Source: an uncultured Prevotella sp.
GTDB lineage: Bacteria; Bacteroidota; Bacteroidia; Bacteroidales; Bacteroidaceae
Length of the DNA: 42,320 nt
Direction of reading: 5' to 3'
NCBI GenBank assembly: GCA_905202125.1
Contig: CAJKQX010000012.1
Span: 1 to 42,320 of the forward strand
Shown here: positions 1 through 7,995 of the stretch, piece by piece
Numbering within the stretch: position 1 is the first letter of the stretch
Layout of the letters: every line of letters starts with the position of its first letter
Made by a program: the position numbers and the translations under genes
The notes under the pieces: generated by a model
What the model saw: only the letters and a program-made list of their open reading frames with translations
Databases searched by the model: none
What the model was told of the DNA's origin: nothing

Positions 1-17
1 GGACGGGTCCTTTTTTT
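1..17 (+). terminator. Right half of a possible terminator at the window edge
   Basis: The window opens with a GC-rich stretch (GGACGGGTCC) followed directly by seven T residues, as at the 3' end of an intrinsic terminator. The left part of any stem lies outside the window, so this is a weak call. Bases 18-164 hold no convincing gene; they contain one perfect 7-bp hairpin (68-74 with 80-86, loop AGAAA). Confidence 0.3.
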
Positions 18-164
18 CAGTGCCTTCACTCAGACACACTCAAAGAAACAGTATCATTTTTTTAACAGGCAAGGAGAAACCTTGCCCGTCCGTGTCGGGC
101 ATGTCTGTCAGTCGGGATGATATCCCTATTTATGATGAGAGGAACACCGAAAAGGGGGCATTTT

Positions 165-196
165 CTTGTTCAGACGTCATAATAGTAGTACTTTTG
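165..196 (+). promoter_or_regulatory. Bacteroidetes-type promoter for the His-rich gene and TonB receptor
   Basis: A -7 box TACTTTTG (189-196) fits the Bacteroidetes consensus TAnnTTTG. CTTG (165-168) lies exactly 20 bases upstream and matches three of four bases of the -33 consensus TTTG. The predicted transcript start near 203 precedes the small His-rich gene at 231, with the receptor gene 105 bases after that, so both could be on one transcript. Confidence 0.65.
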
Positions 197-230
197 CAGC
201 CGTTTAAGAATATTATTTATTATCCTGATA

Positions 231-569
231 TTGGGCAAAAATACTCGCATATCCGTGTCGCTGATGCTCTTGACGCTGTTTCTCGTGTTCAAGACCGGCA
301 TCACCATGTTCACCCATATCCACATCGTGGATGGTGTGGTCGTGGTCCATTCGCACCCCTATTCGGACGAACACCACACCCACTCTGTCGAGCAGATAAT
401 AAGCATAGCCCAGATTGCCACCGTGCAAGCGATGGAGCCGGTGAATGTATGCGACATTGCGGTGAAATGGCACACGGCGCACCATTATGAGTATCATGTC
501 CCTGCCATCCATGCGCAGACACTGTCTGTCTGCTTTCCGAGCCTTCGCGCGCCTCCTGTCTGTTGCTGA
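231..569 (+). CDS. Small His-rich secreted or membrane-anchored protein
   Basis: This encodes 112 residues from a TTG start; internal Met12 or Met26 are alternative starts. Residues 6-25 are hydrophobic and look like a signal peptide or membrane anchor. The following part is rich in histidine, about 12 in all, in clusters HIH, HSHP, HHTH and AHH, which suggests binding of a transition metal at the cell envelope. It follows a good promoter and precedes a TonB-dependent receptor whose plug carries a CxxC motif, so it may serve the same uptake system as a metal-binding accessory or sensor. That role is inference from composition and position. I do not recognise a characterised family. The protein ends in an Arg/Pro/Cys-rich tail (ends PPVCC). 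Confidence 0.6.
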   Translation: MGKNTRISVSLMLLTLFLVFKTGITMFTHIHIVDGVVVVHSHPYSDEHHTHSVEQIISIAQIATVQAMEPVNVCDIAVKWHTAHHYEYHVPAIHAQTLSVCFPSLRAPPVCC

Positions 570-674
570 TCACGTGTGTGCCATGTGCATACCTTTTTAT
601 TATTATACGATATCGCGGCAGACACGCTGACGCGTGCCTGTCGACGTATTCAGCAACAGAAAGACAATCAAACA

Positions 675-3014
675 ATGAAGAAATTTATTTTGTCGCTCGT
701 GCTCACCGTTGTGGGTACGTGCATCGGCATGTATGCCGACAATACCAATCCGGTGAAGGAAGGCAATGTCATCACCGGTCATGTGATAGAGAAGGGCAGT
801 GAAGAGAATCTGCCCTATGCAGCCATCAGAATAAAAGAGACGGGACAGGGCACGGTCTCTGACGGCGATGGCGAGTTCAAGTTTGAGCATGTGCCGGCCG
901 GCACATACACCCTGACCGTGAGCCTCCTGGGATACAAACCGATGGAAAAGAAGGTGACTGTGAGCTCGCAGTATACAGCAGACCTGCATTTCGTCATGGT
1001 GCCCGAAGCCACCGAAACGGACGAGGTGGTGGTGTCGGCCAACCGCAACGAGGTGAGCAGACGCGATGCTGCGGTGGTGGTCAATGTAATGGGAAAGAAA
1101 CTCTTTGAGACCGTCAACTCCATCGACCTGGCCAAATCGCTCAACTATCAGTCGGGTTTGCGCGTGGAGAACAACTGCCAGAACTGCGGTTTCCCGCAGG
1201 TACGCATCAACGGTCTCGAAGGACCTTACTCGCAGATACTCATCAACAGCCGTCCCGTGGTGAGCGCTCTCTCGGGCGTCTATGGTCTGGAGCAGATACC
1301 GGTCAACATGATCGACCGCGTGGAGGTGGTGCGCGGAGGCGGTTCGGCGCTCTTCGGTGCCAACGCCGTGGGCGGCACCATCAATATCATAACCAAAGAC
1401 CCGGTGAACAACTCGTTTCAGGTGGCCTCCACCATGTCGGACATGAACGGCAAGGCGTGGGAACAATACGTGGGCGCCAACGCCTCGCTCGTGTCCAAAG
1501 AGAATACTTACGGTCTGGCCCTTTATCAGACCTATCGCAACCGCAATCCCTATGATGCCGACGGTGATGGTTTTTCCGAGCTGGGCAAACTCAATATGAA
1601 CACCTTCGGCTTACGCGCTTATTACCGTCCGTCACATTTCAGTCGTATCAACATCGAATATCATGTCACCAATGAGTTTCGTCGCGGCGGCAACAAGTTC
1701 GACCAGGAACCTTTCAACACCGACATCACCGAGCAGACCAAACACGTGATCAACAGTGGCGGACTGAGCTACGATATCTTTTTCCGGGAGTATCGCCACA
1801 AACTCTCTTTCTACGCTTCGGCGCAGCATACCGACCGAGACAGCTATTACGGAGCGCAGCAGAATCCTGATGCCTACGGCCATACCAACGACCTGACATG
1901 GGTGGGCGGCGCGATGTACACGGGCAGACCGGGCCGCGTGTTGTTTGCTCCTGCTACGCTCACTGCCGGATTTGAGTATCAGAACAATTCTCTGCACGAC
2001 GTCATGACGGGCTATCACCGCGACATGAGGCAGGATGTGCGCATAGCGAGCATGTTCGTGCAGAACGAGTGGAACATGCGCCTCTTCACGCTTTTGGCCG
2101 GTTTCCGCATCGACAAACACAACCTCATCGACAATCCTATCTTCAGTCCGCGCGTGAATATGCTCTACAAACCATCGGACAGACTACAGGCCCGGCTCAC
2201 GTGGTCGACCGGTTTCCGCGCGCCCCAAGCCTATGACGAGGACCTGCACGTGACGGCTGTGGGCGGCGAGGGTGTGCTCATACGTCTGGCCGACGGACTG
2301 AAAGCCGAGCACTCCAACAGTTTCAGCGGTTCGATAGACTGGACCACGAACATCGGACACTGGCAGGCCAATCTCCTGGCCGAGGCTTTCTATACGGCTC
2401 TCGACGATGTCTTCGTGCTCGATATGGTGGGCACCGACGATGCCGGCAACACCATAAAGATGCGCCGCAACGGCAATGGTGCGCACGTGTATGGATTCAA
2501 CCTTGATGGCAAGGTGGCCCACGGCACGGACATAGCCCTTCAGGCAGGCTTCACGGTGCAGCGCAGCCGCTATCGCAAATACGAGCAGTGGAGCGAGAAT
2601 CCGGACGTGACACCTACCAAATACATGCCCCGCACACCCGACTACTACGGCTATTTCACGCTCACGAGCGCCCCGCTGCGCCGGTTCGATTTCTCCCTCT
2701 CGGGCGTTTACACGGGTCGTATGCACGTGCCCCATATCGCTCCTGATGCGGCTGAGATACCCGCAGACTATGCATACTCGTACATCACGCGCGACGAAAT
2801 GGTGCATACGCCGTCGTTCTTCGACCTGAATGTGAAACTTAACTATACATTCGTGCTCGGCGACCATCTCAAACTGCAGCTCAACGCCGGTGTGCAAAAC
2901 ATCTTCAACGCTTTCCAGAGCGACCTCGACAAAGGCGGATATCGCGACTCGGGATATTTCTATGGTCCCACGCAACCGCGCACGTTCTTCGTTGGTGTGA
3001 AGATAAACAACTGA
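675..3014 (+). CDS. TonB-dependent outer-membrane receptor with CarboxypepD_reg-like N-terminal domain
   Basis: This is a 779-residue outer-membrane receptor for energised import across the outer membrane. The start at 675 gives a clean signal peptide (MKKFILSLVL..., residues 1-21). Residues about 32-110 form a carboxypeptidase-regulatory-like beta domain common at the N terminus of Bacteroidetes receptors. The plug spans about 120-240 and contains the typical VEVVRGGGSALFGANAVGG segment. The rest is a 22-strand-type barrel ending in a terminal aromatic-rich strand (RTFFVGVKINN). The plug carries NNCQNCG (Cys168, Cys171), an uncommon paired-cysteine motif that could bind a metal. Together with the His-rich gene upstream this suggests a metal, metal complex or related cofactor as substrate, but the substrate cannot be read from the sequence. 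Confidence 0.9.
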   Translation: MKKFILSLVLTVVGTCIGMYADNTNPVKEGNVITGHVIEKGSEENLPYAAIRIKETGQGTVSDGDGEFKFEHVPAGTYTLTVSLLGYKPMEKKVTVSSQYTADLHFVMVPEATETDEVVVSANRNEVSRRDAAVVVNVMGKKLFETVNSIDLAKSLNYQSGLRVENNCQNCGFPQVRINGLEGPYSQILINSRPVVSALSGVYGLEQIPVNMIDRVEVVRGGGSALFGANAVGGTINIITKDPVNNSFQVASTMSDMNGKAWEQYVGANASLVSKENTYGLALYQTYRNRNPYDADGDGFSELGKLNMNTFGLRAYYRPSHFSRINIEYHVTNEFRRGGNKFDQEPFNTDITEQTKHVINSGGLSYDIFFREYRHKLSFYASAQHTDRDSYYGAQQNPDAYGHTNDLTWVGGAMYTGRPGRVLFAPATLTAGFEYQNNSLHDVMTGYHRDMRQDVRIASMFVQNEWNMRLFTLLAGFRIDKHNLIDNPIFSPRVNMLYKPSDRLQARLTWSTGFRAPQAYDEDLHVTAVGGEGVLIRLADGLKAEHSNSFSGSIDWTTNIGHWQANLLAEAFYTALDDVFVLDMVGTDDAGNTIKMRRNGNGAHVYGFNLDGKVAHGTDIALQAGFTVQRSRYRKYEQWSENPDVTPTKYMPRTPDYYGYFTLTSAPLRRFDFSLSGVYTGRMHVPHIAPDAAEIPADYAYSYITRDEMVHTPSFFDLNVKLNYTFVLGDHLKLQLNAGVQNIFNAFQSDLDKGGYRDSGYFYGPTQPRTFFVGVKINN

Positions 3015-3061
3015 TAATCCATTCTAAGCCGATGGCGCATCGCCATCCTTTGATGCCATTG

Positions 3062-3103
3062 TCATCGCCGGATACATGGAAAAAGTGTGTCCGGCGATGA
3101 TTT
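3062..3103 (+). terminator. Hairpin terminator after the TonB receptor
   Basis: Bases 3062-3076 pair with 3086-3100 (an 11-bp perfect stem extended by four more pairs including one wobble), followed by only three T residues. The position, 50 bases after the receptor stop, fits transcription termination. The short T-run makes it less certain. Confidence 0.55.
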
Positions 3104-3139
3104 ACCTATGGTTTTGATGATTGTTTGAGGCATTTTGCT

Positions 3140-3147
3140 TAACTTTG
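3140..3147 (+). promoter_or_regulatory. -7 promoter box upstream of the glycosyltransferase
   Basis: TAACTTTG matches the Bacteroidetes -7 consensus. No TTTG lies at the ideal distance; the nearest are 12 and 23 bases upstream. The box lies 17 bases before the ATG at 3165 and rules out a start at the in-frame upstream codon at 3135, which would lie ahead of the transcript. Confidence 0.5.
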
Positions 3148-3164
3148 TGCAAGAGATCGAGCTT

Positions 3165-4220
3165 ATGAAAATATATTTCTATCATACACAGGACGTGAGC
3201 ACCATGCGCCGCCGGATGGAGCAGGGCGAGTTTCCCACGCATTTCTTCTACGGCGCCACCCATCTGCCCGACAACGGCATTGATATCCTTTGGCACGACT
3301 CGCGCATGGGTCTGCCCCGATGGCGGATGATGCTGCGCAATGCGTGGCGCATACTCACGCGCGTCGATCGGATAGATGCCGTCTATGCCACACATTACCG
3401 CGGACTCGAACTGATAGTGCTTCTTCGCGCGCTCGGTCTCTTCCCCCGGCCTGTGGTGATATGGCATCATCAGCCCGTGGTGAGGTCGCGCAGCCGTCTG
3501 CGCGAGTTCTTCGGACGATTCTTCTATCGCGGATTCGACCGTATGATATTCTTCTCCCGAAAACTCATCGACGACTCCCTCCATTCGCCCAAGATGCGCC
3601 CGGAGCGTGCCGTGCTCGGCCATTGGGGTGCCGACCTCGATTTCTACGACCGCATCAGGCGCTCGTCCTCTGCACCGCGCGAGGGATTCGTGTCCACCGG
3701 TAAGGAACTGCGCGACATGCCGACGCTCGTCTCGGCGTTCAACAGTACGGGTCTGCCGCTCGACATCTATATCGGTCGCAACACGGGCGGAGTGAACTAT
3801 GAAAATGTGTTCGGAGAATATCCGCCGGCCGACAATATCCGTGTGCATTACATCAACGGCCTGTGTCCCGATGCTCTTGCGCGAAAAGTGGACGCCGCCG
3901 CATGTGTGGTGATATGTTGCAAGGAGACACGCTACACTGTCGGACTCACCACCGTGGTGGAGGCTTTGGCCTTAGGGCTGCCCGTGATATGCAGCCGCAA
4001 TCCGCAGATACCTGTCGATTTCGACCGCGAGGGATGCGGCATCACCGTGCCCTACTACGACCGGGAAGGATGGAAACAGGCCATCTCGTACATCGCATCG
4101 CATCCGGATGAGGCCCGGGAGATGGGCGAGCGCGGCCGACGGTTGGCCGAACGTATGTTCAACGACGTGCAGTGCGCGCGTGAAGTGGCCGAGGTGCTGC
4201 GCTCGGTGGTGCGCGGATGA
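3165..4220 (+). CDS. Glycosyltransferase, GT4-like (GT-B fold)
   Basis: This encodes 351 residues with the layout of a GT-B fold glycosyltransferase. An N-terminal Rossmann-like half (residues 1-165) is followed by a C-terminal donor-binding half. The C-terminal half includes the stretch TVGLTTVVEALALGLPVICS near residue 270, the family's usual E-x(7)-E-like sugar-nucleotide region with one Glu visible. The substrate is unknown. It stands alone between the receptor gene and a long repeat-bearing spacer and has its own -7 box, so it is probably a single-gene unit. The likely job is sugar transfer in surface polysaccharide or glycoconjugate synthesis, which is inference from family only. The ATG at 3165 was chosen because the upstream in-frame codon overlaps the promoter box. 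Confidence 0.75.
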   Translation: MKIYFYHTQDVSTMRRRMEQGEFPTHFFYGATHLPDNGIDILWHDSRMGLPRWRMMLRNAWRILTRVDRIDAVYATHYRGLELIVLLRALGLFPRPVVIWHHQPVVRSRSRLREFFGRFFYRGFDRMIFFSRKLIDDSLHSPKMRPERAVLGHWGADLDFYDRIRRSSSAPREGFVSTGKELRDMPTLVSAFNSTGLPLDIYIGRNTGGVNYENVFGEYPPADNIRVHYINGLCPDALARKVDAAACVVICCKETRYTVGLTTVVEALALGLPVICSRNPQIPVDFDREGCGITVPYYDREGWKQAISYIASHPDEAREMGERGRRLAERMFNDVQCAREVAEVLRSVVRG

Positions 4221-4344
4221 AGACATTATTGACGATTTCATCCGATACGAGATGACAAGATACAATATCCATTTCTTGTAAATGTGAAAATCACTTAAAT
4301 TCGAGGTTGGAATGTTAAAATTTCACGGCCGAAAAGTGCGAATT

Positions 4345-4390
4345 CTCGCGTTATTTGCGAGCGCGGACCTTGCCGGCCGCAAATACGCGA
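4345..4390. repeat. CTCGC/GCGAG hairpin and CGCAAATACGCG segment accompanying array copy 1
   Basis: CTCGCGTTATTTGCGAG (4345-4361) folds into a 5-bp hairpin. CGCAAATACGCG (about 4379-4390) is its near reverse complement. A matching hairpin is present beside array copy 2 (17159-17174) and a looser one beside copy 3 (28223-28239). It may be part of the same dispersed element as the 22-bp array. Confidence 0.45.
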
Positions 4391-4467
4391 AAAATGACGA
4401 ATTTCGAAAATCGCTGATACATAGTCATTTATGAAAAACGGTAAAATCCTATGGCCCTATCCGGTGA

Positions 4468-4555
4468 CCGAAAAAGCCCTTTTCGAGGTCCGAAAGGGCT
4501 CCTTTTGCATTCCGAAAGGGTTCCTTTCGCATCCTAAAAGGGCCCCTTTCGCAAC
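4468..4555 (+). repeat. 22-bp palindromic tandem array, copy 1 (four units)
   Basis: Four head-to-tail 22-base units start at 4468, 4490, 4512 and 4534. Each contains an internal palindrome of the form GAAAGGG-n-CCTTTC, and the unit consensus is CCGAAAGGGnnCCTTTCGCAnn. The array lies in the 700-base spacer between the glycosyltransferase and rplM, where I find no convincing gene; the reading frame 4431-4709 across it is best explained as spurious. Two further copies of the array occur at 16949-17036 (reversed) and 28284-28372. Confidence 0.9.
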
Positions 4556-4744
4556 CAAAGTAAGGCTTTTTCGTCATGAAATGTCCGAAAATAGGTCGAA
4601 TCGACACGTTTTTTTCAGCATTTCGACCAAATTCTCCGCTACTTGTCTTTCTATTTTGGGAGTAAAGGTTGTGTTAAATTCTGTCGTGAAATTTAGCTCA
4701 ATAAGTTAAACATTGTTAATCTTTGTTCTTGATTACAATCCCGC

Positions 4745-4776
4745 TTTGCCCGTATTTAATTAAATATGTACCTTTG
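4745..4776 (+). promoter_or_regulatory. Promoter of the rplM-rpsI-rpsB-tsf cluster
   Basis: TTTG (4745-4748), a 20-base spacer and TACCTTTG (4769-4776) match the Bacteroidetes -33/-7 consensus exactly. The predicted start near 4783 leaves a leader of about 135 bases before rplM. Confidence 0.85.
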
Positions 4777-4782
4777 CAGTCC

Positions 4783-4917
4783 GATTATTCGGGGATACAC
4801 TTAGAGTCCCCCGCACGAGAGTGTTAATAGCGCATGTCTTTGGCCGGACAGCGTGGTTAGTGAATCGCTTGTGCAGACAAAAGAACGTTTTTTAGTAGTA
4901 AAATTTTTAATCGAACA
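4783..4917 (+). promoter_or_regulatory. Structured 5' leader of rplM (candidate ribosomal-protein leader)
   Basis: The leader contains a stem CGGGGA (4790-4795) with TCCCCCG (4807-4813), and a second stem around 4831-4838 with 4847-4853 (CGC-a-TGTC with GACA-GCG). Leaders of ribosomal protein operons often bind one of the encoded proteins to repress translation, here most likely L13. Leaders of this type have been proposed for Bacteroidia, but I could not compare this one with any model. Confidence 0.5.
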
Positions 4918-5379
4918 ATGAACACTTTAAGTTACAAGACTATTTCCGTAAACAAGGAGACAGCTAAGAAAGAGTGGGTGGTGGTAGATGCCACAGACCA
5001 GATTGTAGGTCGTCTCTGCTCAAAAGTAGCAAAACTCATCCGCGGAAAGTACAAACCGAGCTTCACTCCCCATGTGGACTGTGGAGACAACGTAATCATC
5101 ATCAATGCCGAGAAGGTGAAATTCTCAGGCAAGAAAGAGACCGACAAGGTCTACACTCGCTATACCGGTTATCCGGGTGGTCAGCGTTTCAACACTCCCG
5201 CCGAGTTGCGTACACGCAAGGGTGGAGTAGACAAGATCATCCGTCATGCTGTCAAGGGTATGCTGCCCAAAGGTCCGCTCGGACGTCATCTCTTGGGTAA
5301 TCTCTATGTATTTGAAGGTCCGGAGCACGACAAGGCCGCTCAGAAACCGAAGGCAATCGATATTAACCAGTATAAATAA
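4918..5379 (+). CDS. rplM: 50S ribosomal protein L13
   Basis: This encodes 153 residues of ribosomal protein L13, an early-assembling protein of the large subunit that binds 23S rRNA. Diagnostic segments are the N-terminal WVVVDATDQIVGRLCSKVAK, the central TRYTGYPGG and the C-terminal MLPKGPLGR. The length fits bacterial L13, with a slightly extended C terminus. It is the first gene of the cluster, behind a consensus promoter and a folded leader. rpsI follows after 9 bases, so the two are certainly co-transcribed, as in most bacteria. Confidence 0.98.
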   Translation: MNTLSYKTISVNKETAKKEWVVVDATDQIVGRLCSKVAKLIRGKYKPSFTPHVDCGDNVIIINAEKVKFSGKKETDKVYTRYTGYPGGQRFNTPAELRTRKGGVDKIIRHAVKGMLPKGPLGRHLLGNLYVFEGPEHDKAAQKPKAIDINQYK

Positions 5380-5388
5380 TAAGTAAAG

Positions 5389-5775
5389 ATGGAAATGATA
5401 AATGCAATTGGTCGCCGCAAGACTTCAGTAGCCCGCGTGTATCTCACAGAGGGTACCGGCAAGATCATTATAAATAAGGTGGAACTCGACAAGTATTTCC
5501 CATCAGCAATACTGCAATACGTTGTTAAACAGCCTCTGCAGCTTCTCGAAGCCGAAGGAAAATATGATATAAAGGCAAATCTCGATGGTGGCGGTTTTAC
5601 TGGTCAGAGCCAGGCTCTGCGTCTCGCTATCGCTCGCGCACTCGTAAAGATCAACGCCGAAGACAAGAAGGCTTTGAAGGATCAGGGCTTCCTCACACGC
5701 GACTCTCGTGCTGTTGAGCGTAAGAAACCGGGTCAGCCCAAAGCTCGCCGTCGCTTCCAGTTCAGTAAGCGTTAA
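5389..5775 (+). CDS. rpsI: 30S ribosomal protein S9
   Basis: This encodes 128 residues of S9, whose C-terminal tail reaches the P-site tRNA on the small subunit. Family hallmarks are the N-terminal IGRRKTSVARVYL, the GGGFTGQSQALRLAIARAL segment and the basic C terminus ending RRRFQFSKR, including the conserved final lysine-arginine. The ATG at 5389 lies 9 bases after rplM. A 170-base spacer separates it from rpsB. I see no clear terminator there, so read-through into rpsB is likely. Confidence 0.98.
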   Translation: MEMINAIGRRKTSVARVYLTEGTGKIIINKVELDKYFPSAILQYVVKQPLQLLEAEGKYDIKANLDGGGFTGQSQALRLAIARALVKINAEDKKALKDQGFLTRDSRAVERKKPGQPKARRRFQFSKR

Positions 5776-5945
5776 TATCTGCCCGAAACAGATACTGAAC
5801 CAAAAGTTTAGCATCCAAACCTGTGAGACTCTCTTCCGGTGTGCTTGACCGCGTGTCAGGCATAACATAGACGAACAAGGGATTACTCATGGGCTGGTTC
5901 AAACACAACTAAAAGGAAAGTAAACAATTAAAAAACAAAAACACA

Positions 5946-6770
5946 ATGTCAAGAACAAATTTTGACCAACTTTTACAGGCAGGTTGTCATTTCGGACACC
6001 TCCGTCGTAAATGGAACCCCGCAATGGCTCCTTATATCTTCATGGAGCGCAACGGTATCCATATCATCGATTTGCACAAAACAGTAGCCAAAGTTGATGA
6101 GGCTGCCGAGGCTCTCAAGCAAATCGCCAAATCAGGAAAGAAAATCCTGTTCGTCGCTACTAAAAAACAAGCTAAGGACATTGTTGCAGAGAAAGCAGCA
6201 AGTGTAAACATGCCTTACGTTATCGAGCGTTGGCCGGGCGGTATGCTCACCAACTTCCCCACTATCCGCAAGGCTATCAAGAAAATGGCGAACATCGACA
6301 AACTGATGAACGACGGTACATACTCCAAGCTCTCCAAGCGTGAACTCCTCCAGATCACCCGCCAACGCGCCAAACTCGAGAAGAACCTCGGCTCTATCGC
6401 CGACCTTACTCGTCTGCCCAGCGCACTGTTCGTAATTGACGTGATGAAGGAGAACATCGCCGTGAGAGAGGCCAACCGTCTCGGTATTCCTGTATTCGCA
6501 ATGGTTGATACCAACTCCGATCCTAAAAACATCGACTTTGTAATCCCCGCCAACGATGACGCCAAAGATTCTATCGACGTAGTGCTCACAGCTTGCTGCA
6601 ACGCTATCAACGAGGGTCTCGAGGAGCGCAAAGTGGAAAAGGCTGACGAGAAAGCTGCCGCCGAGCAGGCTGAGGCTGCTGCCGACGCCAAACCCAAACG
6701 TGCCCGCAAGGCTCGCAAGGATGCTCCCGAGGCTGAGGCTACTGAGGCTGAAACTCCCGCAGCTGAGTAA
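5946..6770 (+). CDS. rpsB: 30S ribosomal protein S2
   Basis: This encodes 274 residues of S2, a late-assembling small-subunit protein needed together with S1 for mRNA binding. The start MSRTNFDQLLQAGCHFGH, the WNPAMAPYIF segment, ERWPGGMLTNF and the NRLGIPVFAMVDTNSDP segment are characteristic. Residues from about 225 form an Ala/Glu/Lys-rich, low-complexity tail of roughly 50 residues beyond the folded core, which I take to be a lineage feature. The preceding 170-base spacer is AT-rich near the start codon and may contain a translational leader. tsf follows after 44 bases. Confidence 0.98.
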   Translation: MSRTNFDQLLQAGCHFGHLRRKWNPAMAPYIFMERNGIHIIDLHKTVAKVDEAAEALKQIAKSGKKILFVATKKQAKDIVAEKAASVNMPYVIERWPGGMLTNFPTIRKAIKKMANIDKLMNDGTYSKLSKRELLQITRQRAKLEKNLGSIADLTRLPSALFVIDVMKENIAVREANRLGIPVFAMVDTNSDPKNIDFVIPANDDAKDSIDVVLTACCNAINEGLEERKVEKADEKAAAEQAEAAADAKPKRARKARKDAPEAEATEAETPAAE

Positions 6771-6814
6771 TTAAGTATTCATTTTTAATCTAAAATTCAG
6801 AAAACAACAATATT

Positions 6815-7813
6815 ATGGCTGTTTCAATTGACGATATTAAAAAGCTCCGCGCTATGACCGGTGCCGGCTTGGCCGATGTAAAGAAAGCTCTCACAGAGGC
6901 TGAAGGCGATTTCGACAAAGCTAAGGACCTGCTCCGCGAACGCGGACTCGCCATCGCCGCCAAGCGTTCTGACCGCGAGACATCCAACGGATGCGTACTC
7001 GTGAAGAAGGTAGGCGATTTTGCTGCTATCGTAGCTCTCAAGTGTGAAACCGATTTCGTTGCCAACGGCGCCGATTTCGTGAAACTCACAAGCGATATCC
7101 TCGACGCTGCCATCGCTGCAAAGGCAAAAGACCTCGAAGAGGTGAACAACCTCACACTCGAGGGCGGCATCAAGGTGCAGGATGCCATCACACAGCGCTC
7201 GGGTATCACCGGCGAGAAGATGGAACTTGACGGTTACAACGTGCTCGAAGGCGAAAACATCGAAATATACGACCACATGGGCAAACATACATTGGCTACT
7301 ATGGTTCAGCTCAACAAGGAAAATGTTGACCTCGGACACAAAGTTGCCATGCAGGTGGCTGCCATGAAGCCCGTAGCTCTCGACGAAGAGTCTGTTCCTC
7401 AGGCTGTCAAAGACAACGAATTCGAGGTTGCCGTACAGAAGACTAAGGAAGAGCAGATCGAGAAAGCTGTCGAGGCTGCGCTCAAGAAGGCCGGTATCAA
7501 CCCGAACCTCGTGGACAGCGATGACCACATCGAGTCGAACATCACCAAAGGATGGCTCACTCGTGAGGAGGCTGACAAGGCTGTGAAGATCAAGAAAGAG
7601 GCCGCCGAGCAGAAAGCTGCCAACATGCCTGAGCAGATGATTCAGAACATCGCTAAGGGCCGTCTGGCCAAGTTCTTGAAGGAATGCTGCCTCGTAAACC
7701 AGGAGTTCCAGTTCGGTGACGGCGATAAGACAAGTGTTGCCGACTATCTGAAGAAGCAGGACAGCGAACTCAAGATCGTTGAGTACAAACGCTTTACTCT
7801 CGTTGCTGAGTAA
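6815..7813 (+). CDS. tsf: Translation elongation factor Ts
   Basis: This encodes 332 residues of EF-Ts, the nucleotide-exchange factor for EF-Tu. The N-terminal UBA-like domain includes IKKLRAMTGAGLADVKKAL, and the EF-Tu-contacting core includes CETDFVANG. It is longer than the E. coli protein (about 283 residues), mainly through extra sequence in the C-terminal dimerisation region. rpsB-tsf is a nearly universal pair. A strong intrinsic terminator lies 38 bases after the stop codon and closes the ribosomal cluster. Confidence 0.98.
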   Translation: MAVSIDDIKKLRAMTGAGLADVKKALTEAEGDFDKAKDLLRERGLAIAAKRSDRETSNGCVLVKKVGDFAAIVALKCETDFVANGADFVKLTSDILDAAIAAKAKDLEEVNNLTLEGGIKVQDAITQRSGITGEKMELDGYNVLEGENIEIYDHMGKHTLATMVQLNKENVDLGHKVAMQVAAMKPVALDEESVPQAVKDNEFEVAVQKTKEEQIEKAVEAALKKAGINPNLVDSDDHIESNITKGWLTREEADKAVKIKKEAAEQKAANMPEQMIQNIAKGRLAKFLKECCLVNQEFQFGDGDKTSVADYLKKQDSELKIVEYKRFTLVAE

Positions 7814-7851
7814 TAATCACGCAATAGCAGTAACGCTGAATTGAAATAATT

Positions 7852-7892
7852 GGAGTTATAAGGAGTGCGCAACTCTTTATAGCTCCTTTTTT
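7852..7892 (+). terminator. Intrinsic terminator after tsf
   Basis: A 15-base arm (7852-7866) pairs with 7872-7886, with two wobble pairs and loop GCGCA, followed by six T residues. The structure and position are typical of a strong rho-independent terminator. Confidence 0.9.
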
Positions 7893-7995
7893 GCTTAAGA
7901 TGGGTGGCATCGCTCCGGTTTTCCGGACGTGCCCCGTCTACATATTATATTAATAATTGCGGGATTATTATGTGGCCCGCCCTAAATTCGGATAT

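Noticed and set aside
4431..4709. 92-codon frame across the 22-bp array copy 1
   Set aside because: It runs through palindromic tandem repeats, has no family resemblance, and similar frames appear at the other array copies on either strand, as expected from the repeats themselves.
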